DNA of 64,000 nt, from positions 17,220-81,219 of the forward strand of contig NZ_PVMZ01000035.1 of assembly GCF_003001815.1 (NCBI RefSeq). Reading direction: 5' to 3'. Made by a program: the position numbers and the translations under genes. Of the stretch, positions 8,018 to 15,811 are shown one piece after another. The notes below the pieces were generated by a model, which ran no database searches, had not been told where the DNA came from, and saw only the letters and a list, made by a program, of their open reading frames with translations. Source of the stretch: Actinoplanes italicus (GTDB lineage Bacteria; Actinomycetota; Actinomycetes; Mycobacteriales; Micromonosporaceae). Position 1 is the first letter of the stretch, and every line of letters starts with the position of its first letter.

Positions 8018-9130
8018 ATGATCGACGTGACGTTTCCCCGGCTCCAGCGCCGGCCCCTTCCCGCCCAGCTCGTCTCCAGCTCCACCTGCCACCACCTCGA
8101 CCAGCTCGTCGGCAACACCCCCGTCCTGTGGACCCGCGACATCACCGCCACCAGCGACGGCGGGTTCTGGGCCAAACTCGAAGGCCACAACCCCGGCGGC
8201 ATCAAGGACCGGCCCGGCCTGCACCTGATCCAGCGCGCCCGTGAACGTGGTGACCTCGCCGACGGCGCCCCGATCGTGGAGTCCACCTCCGGCACCCTCG
8301 GCCTCGGCCTGGCCCTCGCCGGGCTGATCCATGGCCACCCGGTCACCCTCGTTACCGACCCCGGCATGGAACCGCCGCTGCGGAACCTGCTGACCGCCTA
8401 CGGCGCCCGCATCGACCTGGTCGACACGCCGCACCCGACCGGCGGCTGGCAGCAGGCCCGCCGCGACCGCGTCAACCAGCTCCTCGCCGACCGGGGCGGG
8501 TTCTGCCCAGACCAGTACAACAACCCCGACAACGTCGACGCCTACCAGAGCCTCGCCCTGGAGCTGGCCGCGCAGCTCGGCCGAGTCGACGTGCTGGTGT
8601 GCAGCGTCGGCACCGGCGGGCACAGCGCCGGCACCGCCCGGGTGCTGCGCGAGTTCTTCCCCGACCTGCGGCTGGTCGGCGTCGACGCGTGCGGCTCCAC
8701 CATCTTCGGCCAGCCGGCCCAGACCCGGCTCATGCGCGGGCTCGGCAGCAGCATCCACCCCCGCAACGTGGACTACCCGGCCTTCGACGAGGTGCACTGG
8801 GTCGCCGCCCCGGAATCGGTGTGGGCCTGCCGCAGCCTGGCCGCCGGCCACTACATCAGCGGCGGCTGGAGCGTCGGCGCGGTAGCCCTGGTCGCCTCCT
8901 GGCTGTCCCGGACCCTGCCCGACGACACCCGCATCGCTGCGATCTTCCCCGACGGGCCGCACCGCTACGCCGACACCGTCTACAGCGACGACTACTGCCG
9001 CACCCACGACCTGCTCGGATCCGCGCCGGCCACCGACCCGGACGAGATCCGTCACCCCCGCGAGCGGGAAGTGCGGCGCTGGACGCGCTGCACCCACGTC
9101 ATCGACCCCACCACCGGGGACGCCCCGTGA
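8018..9130 (+). CDS. PLP-dependent cysteine synthase-like enzyme
   Basis: A 370-residue fold-type II PLP enzyme. The PLP lysine is expected at Lys63 in GHNPGGIKDRPG. STSGTLGLGLA binds the substrate carboxylate and the Gly-rich loop GTGGHSAGT binds the PLP phosphate. This places it in the cysteine synthase/cystathionine beta-synthase family, about 50 residues longer than CysK because of a C-terminal extension (PDGPHRYADTVYSDDYC...). Its stop overlaps the start of the MFS gene by four bases, so product and exporter may be linked. It could make a cysteine-derived or diaminopropionate-type metabolite rather than cysteine; that is inference. A GTG at 7973 would add 15 residues. Confidence 0.82.
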   Translation: MIDVTFPRLQRRPLPAQLVSSSTCHHLDQLVGNTPVLWTRDITATSDGGFWAKLEGHNPGGIKDRPGLHLIQRARERGDLADGAPIVESTSGTLGLGLALAGLIHGHPVTLVTDPGMEPPLRNLLTAYGARIDLVDTPHPTGGWQQARRDRVNQLLADRGGFCPDQYNNPDNVDAYQSLALELAAQLGRVDVLVCSVGTGGHSAGTARVLREFFPDLRLVGVDACGSTIFGQPAQTRLMRGLGSSIHPRNVDYPAFDEVHWVAAPESVWACRSLAAGHYISGGWSVGAVALVASWLSRTLPDDTRIAAIFPDGPHRYADTVYSDDYCRTHDLLGSAPATDPDEIRHPREREVRRWTRCTHVIDPTTGDAP

Positions 9131-10416
9131 CCGGAACCCTGGCCCAGATCCGGTCGTTCAACCGGCCGGTGCAGTTGCTGCTGGTCAACCAGCTGACCAT
9201 CAATATCGGCTTCTACATGCTCATGCCGTATCTGGCCGGCTACCTCACCGGCGACCTGGCGATGGCGGCCTGGGCGGTCGGCCTGATCCTGGGTGTGCGC
9301 AACCTGAGCCAGCAGGGCATGTTCCTGCTCGGCGGCACCCTCGCCGACCGGTACGGCTACAAACCGCTGATCCTGACCGGGCTCGGCCTGCGCGTGGCCG
9401 GGTTCGGGCTGCTCGGTATCGCTACGAACCTGCCCGCCCTGATCGTCGCGTCGGTGCTGACCGGGCTTGCCGGAGCGTTGTTCAACCCGGCGGTCCGCGC
9501 ATATCTGGCCGCCGAATCAGGCGAGCGCAAGACCGAGGCGTTCGCCGTGTTCAACGTCTTCTACCAGGCCGGCATCCTCGCCGGGCCGCTGATCGGCCTC
9601 GCCCTGCTGACCGCATCCTTCCGATGGGTGTGCACGGTCGCCGCGCTGCTGTTCCTGCTGCTGCTGATCGCTCAGGCCCGCGCCCTGCCCGCCCGGCACG
9701 CCCCGGCCGGCCCCGACGATCGCAGTCCTACGGCGGATTGGCGGCAGGTGCTGCGCCATCGCGGCTTCCTGCTGTTCTCGGCCGCGATGATCGGTTCCTA
9801 CGTACTGAATTTCCAGGTCTACCTCGGCCTGCCCATCGAGGTCCGCCGGGTGACCGGATCGGAGACTCCGGTGGCGATCCTGTTCGCCGTCTCCGGGCTG
9901 CTCACCGTGGCCGGGCAGGTCCGGGTCACCGCCTGGGCCAAACATCGGTGGAGCCCACCGCAGGCCATCGTCCGCGGTCTGGCGTTGATGGCTGTCGCGT
10001 TCCTGCCGCTCGCCGCCACCGCCGCCATCAGCCCCGCGACCGGCGCGGGCCCGTGGCGCACCGCGCTGGCGCTGACTCCGGTGTTGATGAGCACGGTGCT
10101 GCTGACGGTCGCGACGATGATCGTGTACCCGTTCGAGATGGCCACCATCGTCGAGTTCGCCGGCCAACGCCTGGTCGGCACCTACTACGGCCTCTACAAC
10201 ACCCTCGCCGGTGTCGGCATCGCCGCCGGGAACCTGCTGACCGGCGCCGCCCTCGACACCGCCGTCACGCTCGGGTGGCCTGCGCTTCCGTGGCTGCTGC
10301 TGACCGTCACCGGGGTACTGGGCACCGCGGCGGTCGGCTACCTGTCACGTGCCGGTCACTTGACGACCACGCCCGGTGCGGCGGCCGGCGACCGGCGCAG
10401 TACCGCGAAGACATAA
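9127..10416 (+). CDS. MFS transporter coupled to the PLP enzyme
   Basis: A 429-residue protein with about 12 hydrophobic helices. The MFS loop 2-3 motif appears as GGTLADRYGYKPLI. GTG 9127 overlaps the PLP enzyme's TGA, indicating one translational unit. The pairing of a cysteine-synthase-like enzyme with an MFS protein inside a copper region suggests export of a small sulfur- or amino-acid-based ligand, or simply amino-acid efflux. Substrate unknown. Confidence 0.85.
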   Translation: MTGTLAQIRSFNRPVQLLLVNQLTINIGFYMLMPYLAGYLTGDLAMAAWAVGLILGVRNLSQQGMFLLGGTLADRYGYKPLILTGLGLRVAGFGLLGIATNLPALIVASVLTGLAGALFNPAVRAYLAAESGERKTEAFAVFNVFYQAGILAGPLIGLALLTASFRWVCTVAALLFLLLLIAQARALPARHAPAGPDDRSPTADWRQVLRHRGFLLFSAAMIGSYVLNFQVYLGLPIEVRRVTGSETPVAILFAVSGLLTVAGQVRVTAWAKHRWSPPQAIVRGLALMAVAFLPLAATAAISPATGAGPWRTALALTPVLMSTVLLTVATMIVYPFEMATIVEFAGQRLVGTYYGLYNTLAGVGIAAGNLLTGAALDTAVTLGWPALPWLLLTVTGVLGTAAVGYLSRAGHLTTTPGAAAGDRRSTAKT

Positions 10417-10579
10417 CCCTTCGATCGCCGCGGTCTCGGGCGACGATGACAGCAGTGCGGGCCGGCTTTTCGGAAATGGGTGTGGAACTTTCCCGAGCCG
10501 GGTGACGACTTACCGATGCCGACGGGTGAGCCCGTACGGTCTGCTTGTCCTTGATGGTTGAGATGGAGGTCCGGGCGCG

Positions 10580-11296
10580 ATGGCGTTACGTACGCGTATG
10601 GTCGGAGCCCTGGCGGCAGGGGTGGCGGCCGCCGCGCTACTCGCAGCTCCGGCCTTCGCCCACGTAGAGGTGGAGGCCGACAAGGCGCAGGCCGGCGCCG
10701 CCAACGTCACACTGACCTTCCACGGTGAGGCTGAGTCGCAGAGCGCCGGCATCGTGTCGGAGCGGGTGGTGCTGCCGCAAGGCATCAAACCAGCGGACGT
10801 GACCTTGGTGAAGGCGCCCAGGGGCTGGACGTTCACCAGCAGCGCCGACGGGTTCACGATCGCCGGCCCGGCGCTGAAGGTCGGCCAGGACGCCGAGTTC
10901 GCCGTCACGGTGACGCAGCTGCCCACCGATGCGACCACGCTGTCGTTCAAGACCGTGGAGACCTACAGCGACGGCAAGGTTTCCCGCTGGATCGACCTGC
11001 CCGAAGAGGGCCAGCCCGAACCCGAGAGCCCGGCACCCACCATCACGCTCAAGCCCGCCGCCAACCAAGCCGAGGTCACTGCGGGCACCACGCCCAGCAG
11101 CAACCCGAGCACCGCCGTCTCAGCCACCGCCCCGGCGGCCACCCGGGCCAGCAATACGGCGGCCGAGCAGACCGCCAGCAGCACCGGCTCCGGCGGCTCG
11201 CGCGTCGCCTGGTGGATCGCCCTGGCCGTAGCGGTGATCGCCGGTGCCGGTGGCCTGCTGCTCTGGCGCAAGCGCAGCAGCAACCCGGCTCCGTGA
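10580..11296 (+). CDS. YcnI-like (DUF1775) copper-binding envelope protein
   Basis: A 238-residue exported protein. The signal peptide ends APAFA, so the mature protein would start with His (HVEVEADKAQAG), as in YcnI/DUF1775 where the N-terminal His takes part in copper binding. The DUF1775 domain follows (VTLVKAPRGWTF, RWIDLPEEGQPEPE), then a Ser/Thr/Ala linker, a C-terminal membrane helix (about 208-226) and a basic tail, so it is anchored on the outer face. YcnI proteins are linked to copper trafficking next to CopC/CopD. GGAGG lies upstream of the ATG. Confidence 0.9.
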   Translation: MALRTRMVGALAAGVAAAALLAAPAFAHVEVEADKAQAGAANVTLTFHGEAESQSAGIVSERVVLPQGIKPADVTLVKAPRGWTFTSSADGFTIAGPALKVGQDAEFAVTVTQLPTDATTLSFKTVETYSDGKVSRWIDLPEEGQPEPESPAPTITLKPAANQAEVTAGTTPSSNPSTAVSATAPAATRASNTAAEQTASSTGSGGSRVAWWIALAVAVIAGAGGLLLWRKRSSNPAP

Positions 11297-11469
11297 CCCT
11301 CCCAGGGTGACCCTGCGTCAGCGGTCGGCGCACCGCCGGCACGGCAAGGGCCAGTTGCCCATTGGGCTGCTGCCGGATAGCCGTCATGGGGCGGCATGTC
11401 GGCCTGTCCCAGTCCTAACCTGCGCGCCCGGTCAACCGTGTGACTGACTACCGATGGAGAATCGTGAGC

Positions 11470-12075
11470 ATGAAACGGCTCTTTCTCGTGGGTGCGGTGT
11501 CGTTGCTGACGATGGCCGGGTGCACCGGCACCGACGGTTCTGCCCCCATCGCCGGGCCGACCAGCGCGACTGTGGCGGCGTCGCCGTCGGCTGAGGCGCA
11601 GCCGCTGCTGGCTCGCTATGGATTGGCGGGCAAAAGCACGGTGGAGGTCATCGACCAGCTCGACCGGTTGGACCTTCAGCAGCGCCCAGCCGGGCTGAAG
11701 GCGTCCGTGCGGGCCGGTGAGCTGCTGATTTCCGACGGCGGGCAGGAGTTCAGCCTGCCCATCCCCGCCGACCGGTTCTACCTGTCGGCCGGCCCGTACC
11801 TGCAGCAGACCCACGACTGCTTCTTCCACGCGCCCACCGGCTGCAAAGGCGAACTGGCCGGCAAACAGGTGCAGGTCAAGATCCTTAACGATGCCAACGG
11901 CACGGTCCTGGTCGACGAGTCGCGCACCACCTTCGCCAACGGCTTCGTCGGATTCTGGCTGCCGCGCAACATCACCGGCACCCTGCGGATCACCTCCGAC
12001 GGCAAGACCGCCGAGTCGAAGATCAGCACCGGCGCAGACGCCCCGACCTGCCTGACCACGCTACGACTGGTCTGA
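11470..12075 (+). CDS. CueP-like copper-binding lipoprotein
   Basis: A 201-residue lipoprotein with lipobox LTMAGC (Cys18). The mature part carries QTHDCFFHAPTGCKGEL and, near the end, APTCLTTLRL. The three cysteines (117, 125, 194) match the spacing and context of the three copper-coordinating cysteines of Salmonella CueP, a periplasmic copper-sequestering protein. ATG 11470 is preceded by GGAGA at a good distance; a GTG six bases upstream is an alternative. It would store or ferry extracytoplasmic Cu(I). A hairpin follows at 12081-12110. Confidence 0.82.
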   Translation: MKRLFLVGAVSLLTMAGCTGTDGSAPIAGPTSATVAASPSAEAQPLLARYGLAGKSTVEVIDQLDRLDLQQRPAGLKASVRAGELLISDGGQEFSLPIPADRFYLSAGPYLQQTHDCFFHAPTGCKGELAGKQVQVKILNDANGTVLVDESRTTFANGFVGFWLPRNITGTLRITSDGKTAESKISTGADAPTCLTTLRLV

Positions 12076-12080
12076 CCACC

Positions 12081-12110
12081 ACGCGGCCCGCGCTCTGCCT
12101 TGGGCCGCGT
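12081..12110 (+). terminator. Hairpin after CueP-like gene
   Basis: Nine-bp perfect stem (ACGCGGCCC with GGGCCGCGT), 12-base loop, starting six bases after the stop codon. Confidence 0.6.
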
Positions 12111-12169
12111 CCGCCCCGCTGATCCTCCCTCGCCGGTGTGCTCGTCGCCGGCGAGGATGGCCGCCGTCC

Positions 12170-12331
12170 GGACATCAGCGCCATCTGGGTCGGTCCGCGC
12201 GGCGTGCCGCTGTCGCCCGGCTGACGGCGTTGCGGGTCGCGGGGACGTTGACGCCCGAGCATGTGCGGCTGGTGTGCGGGCTCGGGTTGGGCGCTCGGGA
12301 CCAATGCTCGGAAGAGTTACGACAATTATGA
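12170..12331 (+). pseudogene. Possible remnant of a transposase/integrase N-terminus
   Basis: In the frame through 12191 the sequence reads RLTALRVAGTLTPEHVRLVCGLGLGAR before running into stop. This resembles the N-terminal helix-turn-helix of actinobacterial Mu/DDE-type transposases (LTxEHVRxVAxGLGVSERT). No start, and nothing continues the family downstream. It lies next to the primase-like remnant, so both may come from one decayed element. The match is by eye and tentative. Confidence 0.3.
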
Positions 12332-12389
12332 TCTTGGTGCTCTGGCGTGCTTCTGGAGCGGAACTGCGCCGCCGACCCGAACACCTAAC

Positions 12390-12600
12390 CTAACGGCGCT
12401 CGCGCAGCTCGAACAGCCAGGCCGGGAGGTCCGCGATCGATGCCGGGCTCACGAATTCGTACCGCCCGATCGCGGCGACCGAGCCGAGCCCGACGAGGTA
12501 GCCGCGGTCCGGTGGACGGGGCCGCGGGTGTCGATTCCCGGCCGGGCGTGCTGACGCCGCCGGAGGTGGTCGTGATCGTGACGGCCGGCAGGACGGTGAT
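12390..12600 (-). pseudogene. Decayed bifunctional DNA primase/polymerase fragment
   Basis: On the minus strand the last open piece reads RGYLVGLGSVAAIGRYEFV and continues SPASIADLPAWLFELRERR before a TAG at 12390-12392. This resembles the end of the N-terminal prim-pol domain of replication proteins found in actinomycete integrative elements (GGYLVAPGS...RYE...LPxWL). Just upstream, the expected preceding motif appears in another frame (PGIDTRGP), and a third frame gives TITTTSGG, so at least two frameshifts separate the pieces. No intact gene is possible here. Confidence 0.45.
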
Positions 12601-12612
12601 CCACATGCGGCC

Positions 12613-13098
12613 TCACCCGATCGCGGCCCGCTGCCGTGCCCCCGTGGTCAGCCCTTGGGTAACCACCAGCAGCACCACGAAGGCGGCGAGCGCCGCGACG
12701 GTCCGAACGTCGTGCAAGGCCTCCCAGCGGGCGAGCCGGTCCGCGTAACCGGCCGGCAGGCCGGTCGCCGCCCAGGTGCGGATCTCACCATTGATCGGCA
12801 CATTGCCGAACCGGGTGACCACCAGTGCGGTCAGCGCGAGCAGTCCGGCCCCGGCGGCACCCCAGCGGGCCCTGCCGCGCAGCGCCACCGCACAGACGGT
12901 CGAGGACACGATGGTCAGGCCCATGGCTGCCTGCATGAAGATGCCGTTCATGTCCATCAGCGCGACCCGGTAAGTCATGTGCACGTCGATCGGCACGGCG
13001 TTGAAGGTCGGCACCACGCAGACCCGGGCGTAGCCGAACGCCCCGGCCAAGAGCCCGGAGCAGAGCAGCGCGACCCCACCGGCGAGCCGGGCCCGCAT
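12613..13098 (-). CDS. DUF1772/anthrone oxygenase-like membrane protein
   Basis: A 161-residue protein with four membrane helices. The pattern AGAFGYARVCVVPTFNAVP, NGIFMQAAMGLTIVSS, FGNVPINGEIRTW and RWEALHDVRTVAALAAFV fits DUF1772 (anthrone oxygenase-like) proteins, including the conserved N-x-PIN motif and the Trp-x-x-x-H near the last helix. ATG 13098 overlaps the stop of the SnoaL-like gene upstream; the adjacent GTG 13101 is an alternative. The two minus-strand genes form an operon divergent from a TetR regulator. Confidence 0.75.
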   Translation of the reverse strand: MRARLAGGVALLCSGLLAGAFGYARVCVVPTFNAVPIDVHMTYRVALMDMNGIFMQAAMGLTIVSSTVCAVALRGRARWGAAGAGLLALTALVVTRFGNVPINGEIRTWAATGLPAGYADRLARWEALHDVRTVAALAAFVVLLVVTQGLTTGARQRAAIG

Positions 13099-13466
13099 CA
13101 CCCGTCACCCTCAACGGTCCGGGTGAGCTGGTCGAGCCGCAGCATCCGGCCGTCGTCGGCGACCCGGCCGATCACGTGGATGTCGGTGGCCACCACCGCG
13201 CCGCTACGCATCCGTGCGGTGAGCGTGTAGCGGGCGGCCACCTGGTCGCCCCGCGTGAGCGCCTGATGGATGTCGACGTCGGCGGCGACGGCGTTGCGGC
13301 GCACCGGCCGGATGTGCGCGACGATCCGGTCCCGGTCGAGCGTCAGACCGTCGTTGTGGAGGGTGAACCCCGGGGCGTGGTATCGGTCGAAGACCACAGC
13401 CGGTTCCTCGTCTCCGAAGGCCGCCTCCTGGGGGTATCGGGCGAGGTAGTCGGTGAAGCTGAGCAT
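13098..13466 (-). CDS. SnoaL/NTF2-like protein
   Basis: A 122-residue protein with the cone-like NTF2/SnoaL pattern: an N-terminal helix (FTDYLARYPQEAAFG), FDRYHAPGFTLHNDG, then strands such as VDIHQALTRGDQVAARYTLTARM and DIHVIGRVADDGRMLRLDQLT. Members act as polyketide cyclases, isomerases or orphan binding proteins; no catalytic assignment is possible. It is coupled to the DUF1772 gene (stop/start overlap) and faces the TetR gene at 13538, which probably controls both. Confidence 0.75.
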   Translation of the reverse strand: MLSFTDYLARYPQEAAFGDEEPAVVFDRYHAPGFTLHNDGLTLDRDRIVAHIRPVRRNAVAADVDIHQALTRGDQVAARYTLTARMRSGAVVATDIHVIGRVADDGRMLRLDQLTRTVEGDG

Positions 13467-13537
13467 CGGTTCCTCCGGTCGATCGGTAGAACTCTGACAG
13501 CCTGTCCAACATACGTGGGCAGGTTAGCCTTGACAAC
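13467..13537. promoter_or_regulatory. Divergent promoter/operator region
   Basis: Seventy-one bases between the SnoaL-like gene and the TetR gene. It contains the word TGTC repeated in both orientations (CTGACAGCCTGTCC ... CGTGTCAG), which could be a TetR-type operator. Promoter boxes are not clear. Confidence 0.35.
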
Positions 13538-14143
13538 GTGTCAGAACTACCGAGTCCTCGGCGCCGTCGGCTGCGGGCGGACGCCGAGCGCAGCCGGACC
13601 GCCATCATCGACGCGGCGATCATCCTGCTGGGCCGCCGCGCCGACGCGAGCATGGAGGAGATCGCGGCCGCCGCGGGCGTCGCACGCCAGACGGTGTACG
13701 CCCACTACCCGTCCCGGGATGCACTGCTCGTCGGGGTCGTCGACCGGATCACCGGGGAGACGGTCGCCGCGCTGGACACGATCGACCCGGCGACCGGGAC
13801 GGCGGCCTCGGCCCTGACCCGGTGGCTGACCGTGAGCTGGGGCGTGATCGAGCGATACCCGCTGCTGCTGACCGTTTCGCTGCCGGCCGGCGATCCGGCC
13901 GACGAGCGCGACCGGCACCTGCCGATCATGGAAAAGCTGGCGGAGATCCTGGCGCATGGCCGCCGGACCGGCGAGTTCACCACCGGGCAGCCGGAGGGCT
14001 GGCTGCTGGCGGCCACGATCAGTCTGGGCCACGCCGCCGGCCAGGAGGTCGCCGCCGGCCGGATGACTGCGGCCGCGGCCGCAGCGGCCTATCGGGACAG
14101 TGTCCAGCGACTCGCGGCGGCTCCAGTGGTGACTATTCAGTAA
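13538..14143 (+). CDS. TetR-family transcriptional regulator
   Basis: A 201-residue protein starting at GTG. The N-terminal domain has AIIDAAIILLGRRADASMEEIAAAAG followed by the recognition helix ARQTVYAHYPSRDALL. The C-terminal half resembles ligand domains of many TetR regulators and has an Ala run (about residues 180-187). Divergent from the SnoaL/DUF1772 pair, which it most likely represses. No metal-binding residues stand out. Confidence 0.88.
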   Translation: MSELPSPRRRRLRADAERSRTAIIDAAIILLGRRADASMEEIAAAAGVARQTVYAHYPSRDALLVGVVDRITGETVAALDTIDPATGTAASALTRWLTVSWGVIERYPLLLTVSLPAGDPADERDRHLPIMEKLAEILAHGRRTGEFTTGQPEGWLLAATISLGHAAGQEVAAGRMTAAAAAAAYRDSVQRLAAAPVVTIQ

Positions 14144-14538
14144 ATCTGCGCCTAGGGTCGGGTCACGTACCCAAGCGCTGGTCCCGCAGAAAGCGACAGC
14201 TTCACCCAGGCGGTGCCAGCTTGGTGCCAACTACAGCCGCACGGTGCCAACTTCGTCCGGTTGGGACAGCCGCTACCACTAGCGCCCGCCGTCGGCGCCA
14301 AGTGCCTCAGCGCGTCCGACCAATGACAGAAACCCCGCCGGCTTCAGCGACAACAACCTGTCGCTCAACGGCCGTGAAGGCTGACAACGCGGGCACGGCC
14401 GTACACCGCGCCAACAGTGATGGAGCGGATCGGCGCACCGCACCGGTCAGCCACCCTGCAGGCGGGAATCGCCATAACCGGTGAACGTGACGGCAATCGC
14501 GCGGAAGGCGTGCAGCGCATCACCAGGCAGGCCCCTTG
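14144..14538. repeat. Intergenic stretch with three GGTGCCA repeats
   Basis: No gene recognised over about 395 bases. The word GGTGCCA(A/G)CT occurs three times between 14212 and 14252. This could be remnant sequence; no function is assigned. Confidence 0.4.
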
Positions 14539-14555
14539 ATACCCTAGGGGGGTAT
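14539..14555. promoter_or_regulatory. CsoR-type operator before copZ-copA
   Basis: ATACCCTAGGGGGGTAT, a 17-base imperfect palindrome of the TACCC-TA-GGGTA class, 64 bases before the copZ start. It most likely controls the copZ, secreted-protein and copA operon. Confidence 0.75.
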
Positions 14556-14618
14556 GGGTATGGTTGGTTTGTGTGCGGCGACGTCCCGCCGCTCACGCCC
14601 AACGGCAAGGAGATCGTG

Positions 14619-14825
14619 ATGGCTACCCAGACCTACACCGTGACCGGCATGACCTGCTCGCACTGCGTCAACTCCGTCAGCGCCGAAGTCGGCAAGGTCC
14701 CCGGAGTCACCGACGTCCAGGTCGACCTCGCCTCCGGCACGGTCACCATCACCAGTGACCAGCCCGTCGACGAGACCGCGGTCGCCGCGGCCGTCGACGA
14801 GGCCGGCTACGAACTCGCGAGGTAG
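14619..14825 (+). CDS. copZ: CopZ-like copper chaperone
   Basis: A 68-residue single HMA domain. The metal site is GMTCSHC with Cys13 and Cys16, and the domain ends with the usual EAGYEL. AAGGAG lies upstream of ATG 14619. It would carry Cu(I) in the cytoplasm to the CopA ATPase encoded two genes downstream. Spacing to the next gene is two bases, so all three genes are one operon behind the CsoR-type site. Confidence 0.92.
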   Translation: MATQTYTVTGMTCSHCVNSVSAEVGKVPGVTDVQVDLASGTVTITSDQPVDETAVAAAVDEAGYELAR

Positions 14826-14827
14826 TC

Positions 14828-15799
14828 ATGAACACCGCCATCAAGCTGGGCGGCTTCGGGATCGGGCTGGCGGCCGTGTTCACGGCCGCCCTCGGCCTCG
14901 GCAGCCTCTTCCCGGCAGCCGCACCCGCCACCCCGGCCGCGCACGGCGGCCACACCGGCACACCACCCGAGCAGAACACCCCGGCAGCAGTGCTGCCGGC
15001 CGGGCTGCAGATCAGCCAGGACGGCTACCGGCTCACCCCACTCAGCGCCAACCTGCCGGTCGGTACGCCGCAGCCGTTCCGGTTCCAGATCACCGGCCCG
15101 GACAACCGGCCGGTCACCGCCTACACGACCAGCCACGACAAGGACCTGCACCTGATCGTGGTCCGCCGTGACCTGTCCGGGTTCCAGCACGTACATCCCG
15201 AGCTCGGCAGCGACGGCATTTGGTCCATCCCGCTCGCGGTACCCGCCGCCGGGCAGTACCGGGTCTTCGCCGACTTCCAGCCCGCCGGCCACGACGGCCT
15301 CACCCTCGGCGCCGACGTTCCCGCCTCCGGCGACTACCAACCCACCCCGCTTCCCGCGGCCGCTCGGACCACGACGGTCGACGGCTACACGGTCACCCTG
15401 ACCGGCGACCTCACGCCCGGCGCCTCATCCAAGGTGACCCTGTCGGTCAGCAAGGACGGCACGCCGGTCACCGACCTGCAGCCCTACCTCGGCGCGTACG
15501 GCCACCTGGTCGCGCTGCGCGACGGTGACCTGGCCTACCTGCACGTGCACCCCGACGGTGAACCCGGCGACGGCCGCACCGCGGCCGGCCCCGACGTCGC
15601 CTTCCACGCTGAGGTTCCGTCCCCCGGCGCCTACCGGCTGTACCTGGACTTCCAGCACGACGGGAAGGTCCGCACCGCCGAGTTCACCGCCGTCGCCGGA
15701 ACTGTCCCGGGCGCGCCGAGCTCCGCGCCGGCCACGGCCGCTGTGTCTGCCACGCCGAGCCCGTCCGGGCACGGCGCCGACGGCCACACCCACGACTAG
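14828..15799 (+). CDS. Secreted two-module copper-operon protein, function unknown
   Basis: A 323-residue protein with an N-terminal signal/anchor (about 6-30), a His/Gly stretch (HGGHTG) and two similar beta-rich modules. Module one has KDLHLIVVRRDLSGFQHVHPE and YRVFADFQPAGHDG. Module two has GHLVALRDGDLAYLHVHPD and YRLYLDFQHDG. Each ends its core in [QL]HVHP, so the repeated His residues are good metal-ligand candidates. The tail is Ala/Ser/Pro-rich with HGADGHTHD. It is often seen between copZ and copA in actinomycetes; a periplasmic copper role is inferred. It resembles YtkA/FixH-type domains only loosely. Confidence 0.7.
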   Translation: MNTAIKLGGFGIGLAAVFTAALGLGSLFPAAAPATPAAHGGHTGTPPEQNTPAAVLPAGLQISQDGYRLTPLSANLPVGTPQPFRFQITGPDNRPVTAYTTSHDKDLHLIVVRRDLSGFQHVHPELGSDGIWSIPLAVPAAGQYRVFADFQPAGHDGLTLGADVPASGDYQPTPLPAAARTTTVDGYTVTLTGDLTPGASSKVTLSVSKDGTPVTDLQPYLGAYGHLVALRDGDLAYLHVHPDGEPGDGRTAAGPDVAFHAEVPSPGAYRLYLDFQHDGKVRTAEFTAVAGTVPGAPSSAPATAAVSATPSPSGHGADGHTHD

Positions 15800-15811
15800 G
15801 AGGAGAGCGTC

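Noticed and set aside
12655..13230. 191-residue plus-strand frame opposite the DUF1772 and SnoaL-like genes
   Set aside because: No domain pattern; the minus-strand genes have conserved motifs and coupled starts.
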